Shown piece after piece: positions 62,831 through 64,000 of a stretch of 64,000 bases of DNA (position 1 is the first letter of the stretch; each line of letters starts with the position of its first letter). Made by a program: the position numbers and the translations under genes. The stretch comes from UBA3537 sp964219345. Its GTDB lineage: Bacteria; Bacteroidota; Bacteroidia; Flavobacteriales; Flavobacteriaceae. Where the stretch lies: NCBI GenBank assembly GCA_964219345.1, contig CAXPPN010000016.1, forward strand, positions 20,877 to 84,876, given 5' to 3'. The notes under the pieces are model-generated. The model saw only the letters and a program-made list of their open reading frames with translations, was not told the origin of the DNA and did no database searches.

Positions 62831-62860
62831 TGTGGAGCAGAGGGGAGTGAAATCGAACTA
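62831..62860 (-). other. tRNA/tmRNA 3'-end-like fragment
   Basis: Read on the minus strand the segment is TAGTTCGATTTCACT followed by CCCCTCTGCTCCACA. TTCGATT resembles the T-loop and CTCCACA an acceptor end, as in tRNA or tmRNA 3' ends. The T-stem does not pair properly and no 5' half is found, so it is not a working gene. It might be a degenerate att-type remnant. It is only 4 nt from the palindrome at 62795-62826. Confidence 0.25.
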
Positions 62861-62994
62861 TTTTGGGGAGGATTTAATCACTTTATCATAGTAATTCCAA
62901 TTTCTATTGGTCTGCTGTTCAGGATTAACTTTGAATTTAGTTCTGTAGCTTTGCAAAACCAACGATAATATTTTTCAAACCAGATATTTTATAA

Positions 62995-63849
62995 TTAGTG
63001 ACTATTTATAAAATTATTGAATTCCGTCTTTGCGGTCAAACTTTCAAAAAGAGAGACGTGTCCACCACCTGGGATTTCAACAAATTGTCTGTTTTGACAA
63101 GTTAAGCAACTTATTACCTCTTGTTTAAAAGTTGGCCACAAGTTCATTTGTATAGAAGAATCATCTAAACCTTGAACAAACAAAATATCGGACTTGAAAT
63201 CATTTGTGAAATTGAGTAATGACCTTTGAAAATATGCGTTTGGGTTGTCAGCGGTAGTTCCGTATAAATCCTTAAGATTAGAACATACAACCCCTGATTG
63301 AACCTGACCATTTTCCTCTAGTTGACACCTATAAACAAGATTTAATGGTCCTGGAGCATTAGCAATTACGCCATTTGTTTGGTGCATTGTATTAAGTCTT
63401 GTTACCATATAGCCTCCTTGGGAGTGCCCCGCTAATAATATCTTATTTACAGTTATTCCTAATTCTTGACTTGCTTTGTTTTTCAACCATAATAAGGCAG
63501 CTTCACATTGAATAATACCATCGCCTAATAATATATTTTCTTGGGGATATGCTACACTTACAATCATCATATCATTTCGATCTAAAACGCTCTTGAATTT
63601 ATCAAGAGTTGTATTGGCAGCAGTCATTAAGTTTAAGTCATACAATACTGTACCGTGAAATACTAATAAGACATCAACTTGGTTTAAGGCAGGTTTGTCT
63701 ATTACAACATCAACATTAATATTATTATAGGAAATAGTCCGTGTTTCTCTATAAGCATCAATAGACAGCTCTGTATTTTCATTGGCACAAGAGAAAAAAT
63801 GTATAATTGAAAGTAAAAAAAATAGTCTCAAAGCAGAAATAGTATTCAA
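62995..63849 (-). CDS. Exported alpha/beta-hydrolase (lipoprotein)
   Basis: A 284-residue exported protein with a lipobox in IIHFFSC (C21). The alpha/beta-hydrolase features are clear: oxyanion loop LLVFHGT, nucleophile S143 in LLAGHSQGGYMVT, a likely acid Asp in LFVQGLDDSS and the catalytic His in PGGGHVSLFES. Five cysteines outside the signal could form disulfides. The fold fits secreted esterases and poly-ester or feruloyl-type hydrolases; the substrate cannot be assigned. It is the last gene before the window edge and starts 151 nt from it; the remaining sequence (63850-64000) is very A+T-rich and shows no gene. Confidence 0.85.
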   Translation of the reverse strand: MNTISALRLFFLLSIIHFFSCANENTELSIDAYRETRTISYNNINVDVVIDKPALNQVDVLLVFHGTVLYDLNLMTAANTTLDKFKSVLDRNDMMIVSVAYPQENILLGDGIIQCEAALLWLKNKASQELGITVNKILLAGHSQGGYMVTRLNTMHQTNGVIANAPGPLNLVYRCQLEENGQVQSGVVCSNLKDLYGTTADNPNAYFQRSLLNFTNDFKSDILFVQGLDDSSIQMNLWPTFKQEVISCLTCQNRQFVEIPGGGHVSLFESLTAKTEFNNFINSH

Positions 63850-64000
63850 TAAAATTAGTAAAATATATAGTCAAATTGTAAGAATATTTTGTGTAATTGT
63901 AAAATACTTATTTTCTAATCAAATGTTTGATATTATAAAGGATTATTATTTTGTGAAAATTTCAAATTTTAGAATATTAAAAATTATTGCCTAAAATAAA

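Noticed and set aside
63782..63994. A 70-residue plus-strand frame at the window end
   Set aside because: It begins inside the alpha/beta-hydrolase gene on the opposite strand, has low-complexity A+T-driven composition and no recognisable domain.

Overview
The window is a chromosomal segment of a member of the Flavobacteriaceae (Bacteroidota). The evidence is consistent: the DNA is strongly A+T-rich; several promoters fit the Bacteroidota pattern (TTG, about 20 nt, TAnnTTTG); many exported proteins carry lipoboxes; four large proteins end in type IX secretion (T9SS) sorting domains; and clade-typical families are present (GLPGLI, DUF3276/PUR-alpha, DUF4295, long NusB, BshC). I see no tRNA, rRNA, CRISPR array, prophage or insertion sequence. 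Genus and species cannot be read from this sequence alone.

Left half (about 1-33 kb), housekeeping genes in short operons. After the tail of a VanX-like dipeptidase come htpG (minus), a FabH-like ketosynthase with a CoA-binding protein, an SSS symporter (minus), recR with a family 2 glycosyltransferase, a lipoyl E2 acyltransferase followed by a DnaQ-like exonuclease, an FAH-family hydrolase and cinA, then rpmB-rpmG-DUF4295. Next are ftsY, an exported amidase, rimO, bshC, guaA, a LysM/periplasmic-binding fusion, a thioredoxin-like protein (minus), csaA, a PUR-alpha protein and an ABC exporter (minus), nusB-DUF1573-yajC, pepT (minus), pyrD with a LysE exporter, a nitronate monooxygenase (minus) and ppc. 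Clear hairpin-plus-T-run terminators separate many of these units.

Middle (33-40.5 kb), nitrogen assimilation. A beta-barrel porin (minus) is divergent from gltB-gltD (glutamate synthase). The 443-bp region between them holds repeats that may be operators.

Right half (40.5-64 kb), cell-envelope and secreted functions: a CotH-kinase lipoprotein, a GLPGLI protein, a gliding-motility-type (T9SS type B) protein, an alkaline phosphatase lipoprotein, an Asp-box (BNR) repeat T9SS protein, a likely metal-uptake unit (His/Cys-rich small protein, TonB-dependent receptor, acidic lipoprotein), an exported phosphoglycerate-mutase/SixA-fold phosphatase, a 1456-residue T9SS protein, an orphan lipoprotein, a metzincin protease with a T9SS tail, a VOC-like protein, an SGNH-like lipoprotein and an alpha/beta-hydrolase lipoprotein.

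The most unusual item is the 1456-residue secreted protein at 53644-58014. It contains a phosphohistidine-like swivel motif (PLSHVNLRA) followed by a PEP-synthase/glucan-dikinase-type ATP-grasp domain, in the order seen in plant glucan, water dikinase, fused to adhesive repeats, a lamin-tail domain and a T9SS tail. An exported phosphatase of the SixA superfamily lies just upstream on the same strand, and an exported CotH kinase lies 11 kb away. Together these suggest an extracytoplasmic phosphotransfer system, which is inference.
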